The notes under the pieces were generated by a model. It was not told where the DNA came from, did no database searches, and saw nothing but the letters and a program-made list of their open reading frames with translations. From Nocardia higoensis (lineage in GTDB: Bacteria; Actinomycetota; Actinomycetes; Mycobacteriales; Mycobacteriaceae): DNA of 64,000 bases. The position numbers and the translations under genes are program-made. Positions within the stretch are counted from its first letter, which is position 1; each line of letters opens with the position of its first letter. Shown in pieces: positions 34,446 through 43,616 of the stretch. The DNA is taken from assembly GCF_015477835.1 (NCBI RefSeq), contig NZ_JADLQN010000001.1:186001-250000 (forward strand), given 5' to 3'.

Positions 34446-34510
34446 GCGGCCGCGAGCATAGGGGGCGGTGCGCGTCGTGATGTGCCGCGCATTCGGCTTG
34501 CGATCGAATC

Positions 34511-37288
34511 TCACAGTCCTGCGGTAGCTTTCGACGATTCGGCGCTGCGGTGGTCGCGCGGCGGGGACGAACGGCCGGATCGAGCTCGATCCGATGACCG
34601 CCGCCGCCGGCTACCGCGCCACGCTTTGTACGCCGTGTCGGCCATCAGCATGGCCGGGATGGCGGCGGCGGCCGCGGCCCAGCCCACCGAGTCGGGCGGG
34701 GTTCCGCCGAGCAGGCCGGGCAGTGGCGGCACCCAGAGGAAGACCACGAGCAGAGCGAGTTCGATCGCGATGGCGACCAGTAGCAGCGGGTTGCCGCGCC
34801 AGCCGGTCACGCCGAACCACCGGGTCTCGCTGCGGCACAGAAACGCGTTGGTCAACTGCCCCAGGACCACGGCCGTGAACAGCGTGCCCGAAGCGGTGGC
34901 CAGCAGCGCCGCGTCCGGGGTGGTGCCCAGCGTCCACCCGCCCGCCCCGAGGACGAGCAGGAAGGCGATCATGCCGACACCTGCTTCCACCGGACCGAGC
35001 ACGCCGAACGCGCGCCGCAGCAACCGGCCGTCCACCAGCGAGCCGGTCCGCGCCGGTCCCGACATGGTGCGTGGATTCGGCGGCTCGGCGCCCAGGGCCA
35101 GCGCGGGCAACATGTCGGTGCCGATGTCGAGGGCCAGGACCTGCAGCACCGTGAAGCCGAGCGGGATCGAACCGCCGGAGGCCGCCCACACCGCGAACGG
35201 CGTGAGCTCGGCGACGTTGTCGGTCAAGTGGTAGGTCAGAAAGCGCCGGATATTGGCGAAGGTAGCCCGGCCGAGCTCGACGGCGGCGACGATGGTGCCG
35301 AAATGATCGTCGAGCAGGACTAGATCGGCGGCTTCTCTGGCGACATCGGTGCCGGACGCGCCCATGGCGACCCCGATGTCGGCGGTGCGCAGGGCCGGTC
35401 CGTCGTTCACGCCGTCACCGGTCATCGCCACCACATGTCCGCGCTTCTGCAGGGCGAGGGTTATACGCAGTTTCTCCTCGGGAGCCACCCTGGCCACGAC
35501 CACGCCGTCGCGTTCGAGCAGGTCGGCCAGCGCGTCGTCATCGGCGGGAAGGTCCTTTCCCTCCACCACGATGCTGTGGTCGGGTCCGAAGAATCCGATG
35601 TCGGTGGCGATCGCGGTGGCGGTACCGGGATGATCTCCGGTGACCATGGCGATCTTGATGCCCGCTGTCCGGCATGCGGTGATCGCGGCGGCGACATCGG
35701 GGCGCGGCGGGTCCGCGAAGGCGAGCAGTGCGAGCACCCGCGGCGCAGCTGCCGGATCGGATGTATGAGCGACCGCGATGACCCGCAGTCCGCGCGCGGT
35801 CATCTCCTCGAGTTGCGTTGCGGCCGTGTCGATCTCGGCGTCCGCTGTATCGATGGCGGTGTCCGCCGTGTCGACGGCGGCGGTCGGTGTGGTGAGCCGA
35901 GCGGTCACCAGGTCGGTGTCGGTGCTGATCGTGCCGGTGCCGGTGTCGGCGTTCGCCGGGCGGTCGCGGCGGCAGGCGGCGAATACAGCCTCGGGAGCGC
36001 CGATGAGGTGGAGACCGTCGCGGTCGGTGACCGTCGCAAGGCGGATCCGATTGTCGAACGGCTCCCGGTGCAGCGGAGGAGGGGCGGCCTGGACGCCCAA
36101 CTTCCCGGCGAGCACATGCACCGCCACCTCGAGCGGGTCGCCGACCGGCAGCCAGCGGCCGCGATCTTCGCGCACATGCGCGTCGGGAGAGCAACGGGCC
36201 GCGGAATCGGCGGCGGCACGGGTCGCCGCGACCGCGTCCGGGCCGCCGCGTGCCTCGCCCTCGGGGCGATAGCCCTCGCCTTCCACGATCACGGTGCCCG
36301 CCGCCGTCCACACCTCGACGACCTGCATCTCGTTACGGGTGAGCGTCCCGGTCTTGTCGGTGCACACGAACGTGGTGGCCCCGAGTGTCTCGACCGCCTC
36401 CAGCCTGCGGACCAGGGCGTTCGCGGCGGCCATCCGCTGGCCCGCCCGTGCCAGCGACAGCGTCACGGTCGGGAGCAGTCCCTCCGGCACCAATGCGACG
36501 GTGACGCCTATGGAGAACAGCACGCTCTGTGTGGTGTCGCGCCCGAGTACGGCGAACACGGCGAAGGACAGCACGCCGACCCCGATCGCGATGAGCGCCA
36601 CCATTCGCACGACGCGGTGCAACTGGCGCGACAGGGGACTCCGAGGCCGGGTCGCGTGCTCGGTGACCGCCGCGAGCCCCGCGAGCCGAGTGCGCGGGCC
36701 GACGGCGGTGACCCGTGCTTCGCCCTGTCCGCTGACCACATACGTCCCGGCGAACAACCGCGCGCCGGGCTCGGTGTGCACCGCCCTGCTTTCCCCGGTG
36801 AGCATCGACTCGTCGACCTCGAGATGCTTCGCGTGGATATCGAGCACCTCGGCGTCGGCGCAGATCCGGTCACCTGCCCGCAGCACCACCAGATCGTCGA
36901 GCACCAGGGCGGTGGAATCGACCACCGTCAGCCGACCGCCACGGCGCACCCGCGCCCGGACCGGGAGCAGGTCACGCAGGCGTTCGGCGGCGCGGTCGGC
37001 CCGATACTCCTGGGCGAAGGCGAACGCGCCGTTGAGGACGACGACCACCGCGATGGCCACCGCCAGTGCGGGCATCCCCGCGATCAGCGCCAGCCCCGCG
37101 GCCACCCACAGCATCACCGCGAAGAAGTGCGTGAGCTGCGCGGCCAGCAGCGCCAGCGGGTTGGGGCGCTTCGGCGCGGGCAGCGCGTTCGGCCCGTCGC
37201 GCCGAAGTCGTTCGGCTGCTTCGGCGTCGGTCAGGCCACCGGCCGCCAACAGCTCGCGAGAGTCGGTGAGGTCGGGCGGCCCGGTCAC
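34511..37288 (-). CDS. P-type cation-transporting ATPase (type II, CtpF-like)
   Basis: A 925-residue P-type ATPase. TGES is at residues 164-167, PEGLLP in membrane helix 4 at 268-273, the phosphorylated Asp is D311 in CTDKTGTLTRN, and VTGDHPGTATAIA and MTGDGVNDGPAL form the hinge. Length and PEGLLP match the Ca/Na/H-type pumps and mycobacterial CtpF. An unusual insert in the nucleotide domain (res 465-490) repeats Thr-Ala/Asp-Asp units. It lies eight bases after the DUF2267 gene, so both are one operon, possibly under the DosR-like box at 38046. Transported ion unknown. Confidence 0.88.
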   Translation of the reverse strand: MTGPPDLTDSRELLAAGGLTDAEAAERLRRDGPNALPAPKRPNPLALLAAQLTHFFAVMLWVAAGLALIAGMPALAVAIAVVVVLNGAFAFAQEYRADRAAERLRDLLPVRARVRRGGRLTVVDSTALVLDDLVVLRAGDRICADAEVLDIHAKHLEVDESMLTGESRAVHTEPGARLFAGTYVVSGQGEARVTAVGPRTRLAGLAAVTEHATRPRSPLSRQLHRVVRMVALIAIGVGVLSFAVFAVLGRDTTQSVLFSIGVTVALVPEGLLPTVTLSLARAGQRMAAANALVRRLEAVETLGATTFVCTDKTGTLTRNEMQVVEVWTAAGTVIVEGEGYRPEGEARGGPDAVAATRAAADSAARCSPDAHVREDRGRWLPVGDPLEVAVHVLAGKLGVQAAPPPLHREPFDNRIRLATVTDRDGLHLIGAPEAVFAACRRDRPANADTGTGTISTDTDLVTARLTTPTAAVDTADTAIDTADAEIDTAATQLEEMTARGLRVIAVAHTSDPAAAPRVLALLAFADPPRPDVAAAITACRTAGIKIAMVTGDHPGTATAIATDIGFFGPDHSIVVEGKDLPADDDALADLLERDGVVVARVAPEEKLRITLALQKRGHVVAMTGDGVNDGPALRTADIGVAMGASGTDVAREAADLVLLDDHFGTIVAAVELGRATFANIRRFLTYHLTDNVAELTPFAVWAASGGSIPLGFTVLQVLALDIGTDMLPALALGAEPPNPRTMSGPARTGSLVDGRLLRRAFGVLGPVEAGVGMIAFLLVLGAGGWTLGTTPDAALLATASGTLFTAVVLGQLTNAFLCRSETRWFGVTGWRGNPLLLVAIAIELALLVVFLWVPPLPGLLGGTPPDSVGWAAAAAAIPAMLMADTAYKAWRGSRRRRSSDRARSGRSSPPRDHRSAESSKATAGL
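35826..35888. repeat. Three 21-bp repeats inside the P-type ATPase gene
   Basis: Imperfect units start at 35826, 35847 and 35868 (GTRTCGAYNKCGGYGTCCGCY). They keep the frame and encode the VDTADTAIDTADAEIDTA segment in the ATP-binding domain. Confidence 0.7.
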
Positions 37289-37296
37289 GTGTGGTG

Positions 37297-37962
37297 TCAG
37301 CGCTTTCGGACGGTGGGGACGAAGCCCTCGGCCAACAGGATCCGATGCGCCTCCTGCGCCGCGGAGGACGTGCGGTCCTCGTCGGCACTGCTGATCGGGA
37401 GCTGCTCCAACCCGCGGGCGAGCGCGGCGACGGCATCACCGAGCGCGCGGACCTGCTCGCGCAGCGGCATCGGGTGATCGGCGGCCGATCGCCCGTGCCG
37501 GCGCTCGGACACGGCGGCCTGGGCCCCTTCTTCCTCGACCTCGATCCCGCAGAGCACGGTGTACAGGTGACCAGGCAACACCGCGAACACGCGATCGACC
37601 TGCCCGGGGGAGAACAGCTCGGACAACGCGGCGGTCACCGCCCCCGCCACCTCGCCGACCTCGTCGCGGCCGATGCCCGCGACCCTGGCGAATTGCTCGG
37701 TGAAGGCCGCCTGGCCGTGGTGCACCGGCACGTGCGCGGGCACCCAGCCCTCGTAGTAGATCCCGCGCAGCAGTTCGGGCAGCTGGGCGGTCAGATGCGC
37801 GGAGTTCGCCACGCCGATGCGATCGCGCACCGTGTGCATCCATGCCCGCAGGGCGCGATGGGCGAATATCAGATCGTCGGTGCCGAGAGCGTCGGCGACG
37901 GCACGCAACCAGTCGTGCGCCGTCTGCACAGCGGGCGCGAACGGATCATCGGAATGTGACAC
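37297..37962 (-). CDS. DUF2267-domain protein
   Basis: A 221-residue protein. FAPAVQTAHDWLRAVADALGTDD, AHRALRAWMHTVRDRIG, LTAQLPELLRGIYYEGWVP and a second half with LSELFSPGQVDRVFAVLPGHL match DUF2267, found in stress- and dormancy-associated clusters. The GTG at 37962 has GAGGAGG six bases upstream; an in-frame ATG at 38007 lacks one. It precedes and is probably cotranscribed with the cation pump. Function unknown. Confidence 0.8.
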   Translation of the reverse strand: MSHSDDPFAPAVQTAHDWLRAVADALGTDDLIFAHRALRAWMHTVRDRIGVANSAHLTAQLPELLRGIYYEGWVPAHVPVHHGQAAFTEQFARVAGIGRDEVGEVAGAVTAALSELFSPGQVDRVFAVLPGHLYTVLCGIEVEEEGAQAAVSERRHGRSAADHPMPLREQVRALGDAVAALARGLEQLPISSADEDRTSSAAQEAHRILLAEGFVPTVRKR

Positions 37963-38045
37963 AGCAGCCTCCTCGGTGTTCACCCGGTGCGAATCGGGAC
38001 GGCGCATCCTTCAGCCTTCAGCGTGCGCCGATAGGTCACCGATCC

Positions 38046-38065
38046 CAAGGGACCAAAGTTGCCGA
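38046..38065. promoter_or_regulatory. DosR-like box upstream of the DUF2267-ATPase operon
   Basis: CAAGGGACCAAAGTTGCCGA matches the dormancy-regulator consensus TTSGGGACTWWAGTCCCSAA at about 14 of 20 positions, including GGGAC and WWAGT. It lies about 85 bases before the GTG at 37962. The 11-base core GGGACCAAAGT recurs at 41196. Family context (CtpF-like pump, CBS protease) supports a dormancy link, but no DosR gene is seen here. Confidence 0.45.
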
Positions 38066-38097
38066 ACGGCGGGGGCGATGGTCCCGCGCTGCCCGGC

Positions 38098-38643
38098 TCA
38101 CCGCAGGCGCCCCGAGGGGCTCTCACCCGACAACTTCCAGACCCCGAAAGGCGTCGCCAGGCACGCGGCCCCGCTGCGCTCGTCCCAGGCGACCGCGCCC
38201 GCCCCCAAGCACACCACTGAACCGCCGAATCCGCCGACGACCTCCGCGCGGGAGCCGGCGAAAGCGATCGCCACCGTCGTCGACGGCGCCTTGTCCGGTT
38301 CGCGGTCGGCGCCGATGTTCGACGCGAGGGCGTCCGGACCGAACCCCGCGGCCAGCGCCATGCCCTCGACACCGTCGCTTGCTCCCACGCCCCCGGCCAC
38401 ACCGACACCGATCGCTTGCGAGCCGAACGCCGCCCCCGCATAGCCGACGCCGTCGAGCCCGGCCGAATGCGCCCGGCCACCCACGGAACCCACTGCCCGG
38501 CAACCGGTTTCGCCATCGATGGCCATGGCGTCGATGCCGGAGTCGGCGGCACAGTGCACGGCCGACGCCGATGCCGCGGCCGGGAAGACACTCGCGGCTC
38601 CCACCGCCGCGGTAGCGCAGACGATCGCATCGACGAACTTCAT
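38098..38643 (-). CDS. Secreted protein, DUF6764-like
   Basis: A 181-residue protein with a Sec signal peptide (MKFVDAIVCATAAVGAASVFPAAASASA). The mature part is rich in Gly/Ala/Ser and has paired Cys (AVHCAADSG, ETGCRAVGS, SVVCLGAG, GAACLATPFG). The pattern resembles small secreted actinobacterial proteins grouped as DUF6764; I am moderately sure. GAGGGAG lies before the ATG. The open frame reaches 38817 but the signal peptide defines the start. Function unknown. Confidence 0.65.
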   Translation of the reverse strand: MKFVDAIVCATAAVGAASVFPAAASASAVHCAADSGIDAMAIDGETGCRAVGSVGGRAHSAGLDGVGYAGAAFGSQAIGVGVAGGVGASDGVEGMALAAGFGPDALASNIGADREPDKAPSTTVAIAFAGSRAEVVGGFGGSVVCLGAGAVAWDERSGAACLATPFGVWKLSGESPSGRLR

Positions 38644-38839
38644 GGGCAGGCTCCCTCTTTCGCGGCAGTCGGTCAGGATCGGCTGTTCGACTGTGGATCG
38701 TGTCCCTCGGCGAGCGCCTACCCGGATAACAATGCGGAAAACGGGGAGAACTCGGTCGGAAATGAGTCGCCGCCTGGGAAATCCGTCATCCTCGGAGGCT
38801 GAAGTGACGACCGCCACGAAAACAGCGGAGAAGAGCCTT

Positions 38840-38865
38840 GTTTGACTCTCGCTCCAGGAGGGTTA
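38840..38865 (+). promoter_or_regulatory. SigF-type promoter for the sigma factor gene
   Basis: GTTT at 38840-38843 and GGGTTA at 38860-38865 are 16 bases apart, close to the group IV sigma consensus GTTT-N15-17-GGGTAT. It ends 43 bases before the ATG of a SigF-like gene, suggesting autoregulation. Confidence 0.55.
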
Positions 38866-38908
38866 CCTAGCCCCACCAACGTTCTACCCAGGATCGAGAG
38901 GCATTCGC

Positions 38909-39736
38909 ATGAGCGCAACACCGAATACGAACTCGAGCTCGTCACGTCACGACGGTGACTCCTACGACAACCTCGAGCCGTGGTTCGACAAGCTCGCCGC
39001 CCTCGACCCCGCCGACCCTCAGCGCGCGGAGATGCGTGAGCAGATCATCACCCGGTGCCTGCCGTTGGCCGAGCACATCGCCGCGCGCTTCCGCGGCCGC
39101 GGCATCGAGCACGAGGATTTGCAGCAGGTCGCCTACGTCGGCATGCTCGGCGCGATCGACCGCTACGACCCGGCCCGCGGCTCCAGTTTCCTCGGCTTCG
39201 CCGTGCCGACGATCATGGGCGAGGTCCGCCGCCACTTCCGCGACCACGCCTGGAGCATGCGCGTCCCGCGCGGCACCAAGGAGTTGCAGGGAAAGATCGC
39301 GCCGGCGGTGGAGAAGTTGTCGCAGGAACTCGGTCGGTCGCCGCGCCCGAGCGAGATCGCCGCCGAACTCGGAGTCGAGCGCACCGAGATCACGCAGGCC
39401 ATGATCGCCGCCAACTGCTACAACACCGACTCTCTCGACGCGACCCACCATGACGAGGACGGCGCGGGGACGACCATCGCCGCGCGCCTGGGTGCCGAGG
39501 AACCCTGCTACCGGCTGCTCGAAGACGCCATGGCGGTCCGGCCGTTGCTGGCCGCCCTGCCGCGGCGTGAGCGGGACGTGCTGGTGATGCGATTCTTCGA
39601 CAACCTCACCCAAGCCGAGATCGCCGAGCGGATCGGGGTCTCCCAGATGCAGGTGTCCCGAATCCTGACCCGCACTCTCGCCCGGCTGCGCGATCAGGCA
39701 CTGGCCGAACCATCGGCCCGATACGCCGCCGCCTGA
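38909..39736 (+). CDS. RNA polymerase sigma factor, SigF/SigB family
   Basis: A 275-residue group 3 sigma factor. Region 2 is CLPLAEHIAARFRGRGIEHEDLQQVAYVG with DRYDPARGSSFLGFAVPTIMGEVRRHFRDH; region 3 is RVPRGTKELQGKI; region 4 is LPRRERDVLVMRFFDNLTQAEIAERIGVSQMQVSRIL. This is the general-stress SigF type. No anti-sigma gene (RsbW/UsfX) lies immediately upstream, unlike sigF of M. tuberculosis, where it precedes sigF. It may direct the promoter at 49673 and its own promoter at 38840. Confidence 0.9.
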   Translation: MSATPNTNSSSSRHDGDSYDNLEPWFDKLAALDPADPQRAEMREQIITRCLPLAEHIAARFRGRGIEHEDLQQVAYVGMLGAIDRYDPARGSSFLGFAVPTIMGEVRRHFRDHAWSMRVPRGTKELQGKIAPAVEKLSQELGRSPRPSEIAAELGVERTEITQAMIAANCYNTDSLDATHHDEDGAGTTIAARLGAEEPCYRLLEDAMAVRPLLAALPRRERDVLVMRFFDNLTQAEIAERIGVSQMQVSRILTRTLARLRDQALAEPSARYAAA

Positions 39737-39755
39737 CCGGTCGACTGCCGGCGGG

Positions 39756-40910
39756 TCACCTCGGCTGTTCTCCTCGCCGGTCCTGGATCGGCAGCCCCAG
39801 CGCGCTGCGCTGGCACGCGGTGGTCAGGTCCGTCGCCGTCAGGATGCCGATCAGCCGGCCCCCGTCGTCCACCACGGTGACCGCGTCGAGATCCGGCCGG
39901 AGCAGCGTGCGGGTCGCGACAGCGGCGAGCGATTCGTCCGGATGGGCGCGGGCGGAGGCGGGAAGCGGCCTCGCGACGCTGCCCAGTCGGGACGTCGGGC
40001 GGTGTTGTGCGGGGATCGGCAACAGATCACGCAGGGACAGCACGCCCACGGGCACGCCGTCGGCACTCACCACCGGAAAGACCTGATGACCGCTGCGCGG
40101 CGCGTCCGAGCACAGCAGTTCGGTCACCGTCCAGGTCTGCGGTAGCGCGATCGGGCGTTCGGTCATCACCTGCCGGACCGTGGTATCCGCCAGTTGATGT
40201 CGCAGGCCCGCGGCGCTCAGTTCCACGCGTGCCGCTGTGGTCAGGAACCAGCCCAGCATCATCAACCACAAGCCGCTCAGGTCGCCGAGCAGCACGATCT
40301 CCAGCCCGCCGAGGCCGATCAGGACGAAGCCGATGACGCGGCCGGTCCGCGCGGCTGTGACCGCTGCCCGGAACTGGTCGCCGCCGCGCCGCCACAGCAC
40401 CGCCCGCAGGACGCGTCCGCCGTCGAGCGGCGCGCCCGGCAGCAGGTTGAACGCCGCCAGCAGGAAATTCATCACCGCCAGCCACACCAGCACATCGAGC
40501 ACAGGCGCGGCGACGAGGCCGTCGAGCAGCGAGCCGGTGAGCAGGAAACCCGCGCCGAGCGCGGCGCTGGTGAAGGGCCCGGCCAGCGCGATACGCAGGT
40601 CGGCGGTCGGGTCCGGCGGTTCTTCTCGCAGTTCCGAGAGCCCGCCGAGCAGCCACAGGACCACTCGCTCGACGTGCACACCGTGTCGCCGAGCGACGAT
40701 CGTGTGCGCGAGTTCGTGCGCGAGCAGCGCCGCCGACAACCCCACCGCGCCCGCTGCCGCGCTGAGCCAGACTCCCGGCGAGCCACCGTGCACAGAGGCG
40801 AGCCACCGGCCCAGCACCACGGTGAAGAGAGCGACGGTGGCCAGCGCCGACCAGTGCACGTCGACTCGCACGCCGGTGATCCGTCCCAGCGGTACGCTGC
40901 CGCGCAGCAC
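39756..40910 (-). CDS. Site-2 protease (M50) with two CBS domains
   Basis: A 384-residue integral-membrane zinc metalloprotease. HELAH at residues 65-69 is the HExxH site and NLLPGAPLDGGRVLRA the second metal motif. About five hydrophobic helices occupy residues 20-220. Two CBS modules follow (VMTERPIALPQTWTVTELL...VGVLSLRDLLP and HPDESLAAVATRTL...LIGILTATDL). The closest known type is Rv2625c of the M. tuberculosis dormancy regulon. The GTG start has AGGGGAG upstream. It converges on sigF. Substrate unknown; an anti-sigma factor is a typical target. Confidence 0.85.
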   Translation of the reverse strand: MLRGSVPLGRITGVRVDVHWSALATVALFTVVLGRWLASVHGGSPGVWLSAAAGAVGLSAALLAHELAHTIVARRHGVHVERVVLWLLGGLSELREEPPDPTADLRIALAGPFTSAALGAGFLLTGSLLDGLVAAPVLDVLVWLAVMNFLLAAFNLLPGAPLDGGRVLRAVLWRRGGDQFRAAVTAARTGRVIGFVLIGLGGLEIVLLGDLSGLWLMMLGWFLTTAARVELSAAGLRHQLADTTVRQVMTERPIALPQTWTVTELLCSDAPRSGHQVFPVVSADGVPVGVLSLRDLLPIPAQHRPTSRLGSVARPLPASARAHPDESLAAVATRTLLRPDLDAVTVVDDGGRLIGILTATDLTTACQRSALGLPIQDRRGEQPR

Positions 40911-41082
40911 GTCAGCGCTCCCCTGCGACGGCTCCCGAGGCCGAGGCGCCGACTTGCCTCGGCACCGGAACCCGGTGGTGTGGCGGCAGGATGGATCGGT
41001 CGGGAGAAGGACCGATACCGGGGCGAGCGGTCATCGCGGGGGCACGATCATGACCGCGCACCTCGCCGCGCTGCGCCATTGT

Positions 41083-41114
41083 CACCGTTGTCGATCTTCA
41101 CCGTTGTCGATCTT
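41083..41114. repeat. Perfect 16-bp tandem duplication
   Basis: CACCGTTGTCGATCTT occurs twice back to back at 41083-41098 and 41099-41114 in a non-coding region. A partial match (CATTGTCACC) precedes it. Confidence 0.85.
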
Positions 41115-41192
41115 CTTCCTCTGGTGCGGAGAGCCCTGATTGTGAGTGTGCGAGCCGTCGCGGCACCAGGCGAGAGACGCACTGCCCTTTTC

Positions 41193-41212
41193 GCAGGGAC
41201 CAAAGTGTGCTC
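41193..41212. promoter_or_regulatory. Second DosR-like core
   Basis: GCAGGGACCAAAGTGTGCTC shares the 11-base core GGGACCAAAGT with the site at 38049. It is about 285 bases upstream of the M50 protease start, farther than usual for activation, and 50 bases past the sulfatase stop. Confidence 0.35.
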
Positions 41213-41261
41213 CGGTCGCGGTCGGCGCGCAGGACGGCCCGCACCGGCGATCGATCGCCGA

Positions 41262-43616
41262 TCAGTCGATCATGAACCAGCCCCGCACTTGCGCCTCGTG
41301 GTCGATGTATCGTTCACCGGACACATCGATGACGACCCTGTCGATTGTGCCGCCGGTGAAGGCGAATGGTGAGGTGTAGTCCGGTGTGACCGGTGACGCG
41401 CTGTCGCGTCCGACGCAGATGCCGTCGCCGACGAGGCAGAAGACGCCTGGTTGGGTGACGATCTCCCCGGCGGCCACTTTCCGGTCATCGACATAGAGAG
41501 TGGCGGTTCCCTTGAAGCCCGGCATGGCCGGATCGGTGTTCTTGCCCTGCAGCACGAATTCGGCGGTGCAGACATGCGGACCCGGGGTCATGTCGCGGTC
41601 GGCGACGATGTTCTGCATACGGGTTCCGATCCAGTTGAATGCGTAGCGCAAACGCCGGTCTTTGACGTACAGGCTGTGTCCGCCGGTGATACCACCGTGC
41701 GCGTAGAGAACTCCCTCGGCGTCGGCGGTGTCCACGCGGACCCCGGCCGCGATGGTGTACGAGCGACCGATGATCGAGACCCCAGCGGATTCGGGAACAT
41801 CGGCGCAGTCCGGGAAGTACACGTATCGGTTTCGGTTCTTGCCGGGGTGCGGGCGCTCGGCGACGGTTTGCTCGACGACGGTGCGGTCGTCGAGGGGAAG
41901 TCCGTTGTAGAGGCCGGCGTAGTAGAACCACAGATCCTTCAGCGACGCCAGACGTTCGGGCTCCTCGTTCGCGAGGTTCACGGCCTGGGCTCGGTCCGAT
42001 TCGAGGTGGTAGAGCTCCCACACATCCCGTTCGTAGTTGCCCCACCCGGACAGGGGTGGATGCACAGAACAGGCGAGCCATCCTCGGTGGTAGAGCGACC
42101 GTTGGCCGAGCATCGTGTAGAACTGCGTCTGCTTCCCCGGCGCCTCGGGGTCGGTCAGCGCGGCCGCGAAGCTCTCTCCCTCGATGGGGCTCTGCGGGTA
42201 GCCCTTCAGCATTTCCGGTGGCTCGATTCCCACCAGTTCGTAGATCGTCGGAACAACGTCGACGGCATGGATGTACTGATGCACAGGTTCGTTCCGGGGC
42301 TCGAGTTTCCCTGGCCAGGCGATCAGGCACATGTCGGCGATGCCACCCTCGTAGCCGGCCCACCGCTTCCAATACGGAAACGGCGTATCGAAGGCCCACG
42401 CCCATCCGGTGTTGTAGTGGTTGTACGACTTCGGACCGCCGAGCTCTTCGAGATGCGGAAGTGTCTCCTCGGTCGTATCGGCCACCCCGTTGAAGAAGCG
42501 CCACTCGTTGAACGAGCCGTTCGGACCGCCCTCGCCACTGGCGCCGTTGTCGGAGATCACGATGATGAGCGTGTTGTCGAGCTGTCCCGCGTCGGCCAGG
42601 AAGTCGATTACCCGCCCGAGCTGATCGTCGGCATAGGAGACGTAGCCGGCGAATACCTCGGCCATACGTGCGAAAAGGCGTTTCTCCTCGGCGGAGAGCG
42701 AATCCCATGGCCGGACGGTGTCGAGTTGTGGCCATGGTTGTCCGTCCGGTCCGGTGGTCGCCGGCTCCCCGTGCGGGTTGATGGGGGAGAGTTCGGTGTC
42801 CTCGGGCAGTATTCCGAGTTCCTTCTGCCGTCGGAGAATTCCGGCGCGGATGGCCTCGTAGCCCTCGTCGAATCTGCCCTTGTACCGGTCGGCCCACTCC
42901 GTGAAGACGTGGTGCGGTGCGTGCGCTGCCTGCGGCGCGAGATACATGAAGAACGGCTTGTCGGGGTCGACCGATTTCGCGTCTCGGATGAACTCGATCG
43001 ACTTGTCGGCCAGATCCTTCGACAGGTGGTATCCGTCCTCGGGGACGCCGGGAGCGTCGATCGGATGATTGTCGTAGACCAGGTCGGGGTACCAGCTGTT
43101 CGTCTCGCCGCCGAGAAAGCCGTAGAAACGCTCGAACCCTCGTCCCAGCGGCCATCGGCTCTTGACCGCCGACATATCGGTTTCATCGCCCGGGGTCAGA
43201 TGCCACTTTCCGACGCAGTAGGTATTCCAGCCCCGCTCGGCCAGGACCTCGGAGACGAACCCGTTCTCGAAGGGAATACGGGTCGAGATTCCAGGGAATC
43301 CGGAGCTCAATTCGGCGATGGTCGCCATGCCGTTGCTTGTGGCGTTGCGACCGGTCAACAGCGATGCCCGGGTCGGTGAACACAGTGCCGTGGTATGGAA
43401 GTTCGAACAGCGCATCCCCATGTCCGCGATGCGTCTCATGGTCGGGGTCTCGACAGGGCCGCCGAAGACGTCTGTGGTGCCGTACCCCACATCGTCCCAT
43501 GCGATGAGCAGGATGTTCGGAGCGTCTTCGGGGGCCTGTGCGGGCAGATATGGTGTCCAGTCGGGGACCGAGTCACGAATGTCGACCGCGATCTTTCCCT
43601 GGTGCTTTCCGGCCAT
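41262..43616 (-). CDS. Arylsulfatase (type I, formylglycine-dependent)
   Basis: A 784-residue sulfatase. The N-terminal metal residues are in NILLIAWDDVGYG, and CSPTRASLLTGR at residues 79-90 is the modification motif: C79 would be converted to formylglycine. IVISDNGASGEGGPNGSFNE and RSLYHRGWLACSVHPP continue the alkaline-phosphatase-like fold; the C-terminal 200 residues form the sandwich domain. No signal peptide is visible, so it may be cytosolic. It is divergent from the formylglycine-generating enzyme gene, which would activate it. Related to Pseudomonas AtsA-type and mycobacterial arylsulfatases. Confidence 0.9.
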   Translation of the reverse strand: MAGKHQGKIAVDIRDSVPDWTPYLPAQAPEDAPNILLIAWDDVGYGTTDVFGGPVETPTMRRIADMGMRCSNFHTTALCSPTRASLLTGRNATSNGMATIAELSSGFPGISTRIPFENGFVSEVLAERGWNTYCVGKWHLTPGDETDMSAVKSRWPLGRGFERFYGFLGGETNSWYPDLVYDNHPIDAPGVPEDGYHLSKDLADKSIEFIRDAKSVDPDKPFFMYLAPQAAHAPHHVFTEWADRYKGRFDEGYEAIRAGILRRQKELGILPEDTELSPINPHGEPATTGPDGQPWPQLDTVRPWDSLSAEEKRLFARMAEVFAGYVSYADDQLGRVIDFLADAGQLDNTLIIVISDNGASGEGGPNGSFNEWRFFNGVADTTEETLPHLEELGGPKSYNHYNTGWAWAFDTPFPYWKRWAGYEGGIADMCLIAWPGKLEPRNEPVHQYIHAVDVVPTIYELVGIEPPEMLKGYPQSPIEGESFAAALTDPEAPGKQTQFYTMLGQRSLYHRGWLACSVHPPLSGWGNYERDVWELYHLESDRAQAVNLANEEPERLASLKDLWFYYAGLYNGLPLDDRTVVEQTVAERPHPGKNRNRYVYFPDCADVPESAGVSIIGRSYTIAAGVRVDTADAEGVLYAHGGITGGHSLYVKDRRLRYAFNWIGTRMQNIVADRDMTPGPHVCTAEFVLQGKNTDPAMPGFKGTATLYVDDRKVAAGEIVTQPGVFCLVGDGICVGRDSASPVTPDYTSPFAFTGGTIDRVVIDVSGERYIDHEAQVRGWFMID

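Larger units (their letters stand above)
40911..41261. other. Intergenic region between sulfatase and M50 protease genes
   Basis: No convincing gene in 351 bases. It holds a perfect 16-bp tandem duplication (41083-41114) and a DosR-like core (41196-41206). Both minus-strand neighbours read away through it, so it should contain the sulfatase terminator and the protease promoter. Confidence 0.6.

Noticed and set aside
35435..37477. A 680-codon plus-strand frame across the P-type ATPase
   Set aside because: Composition is His/Arg/Gly-rich without domains, while the opposite strand has all P-type ATPase motifs.
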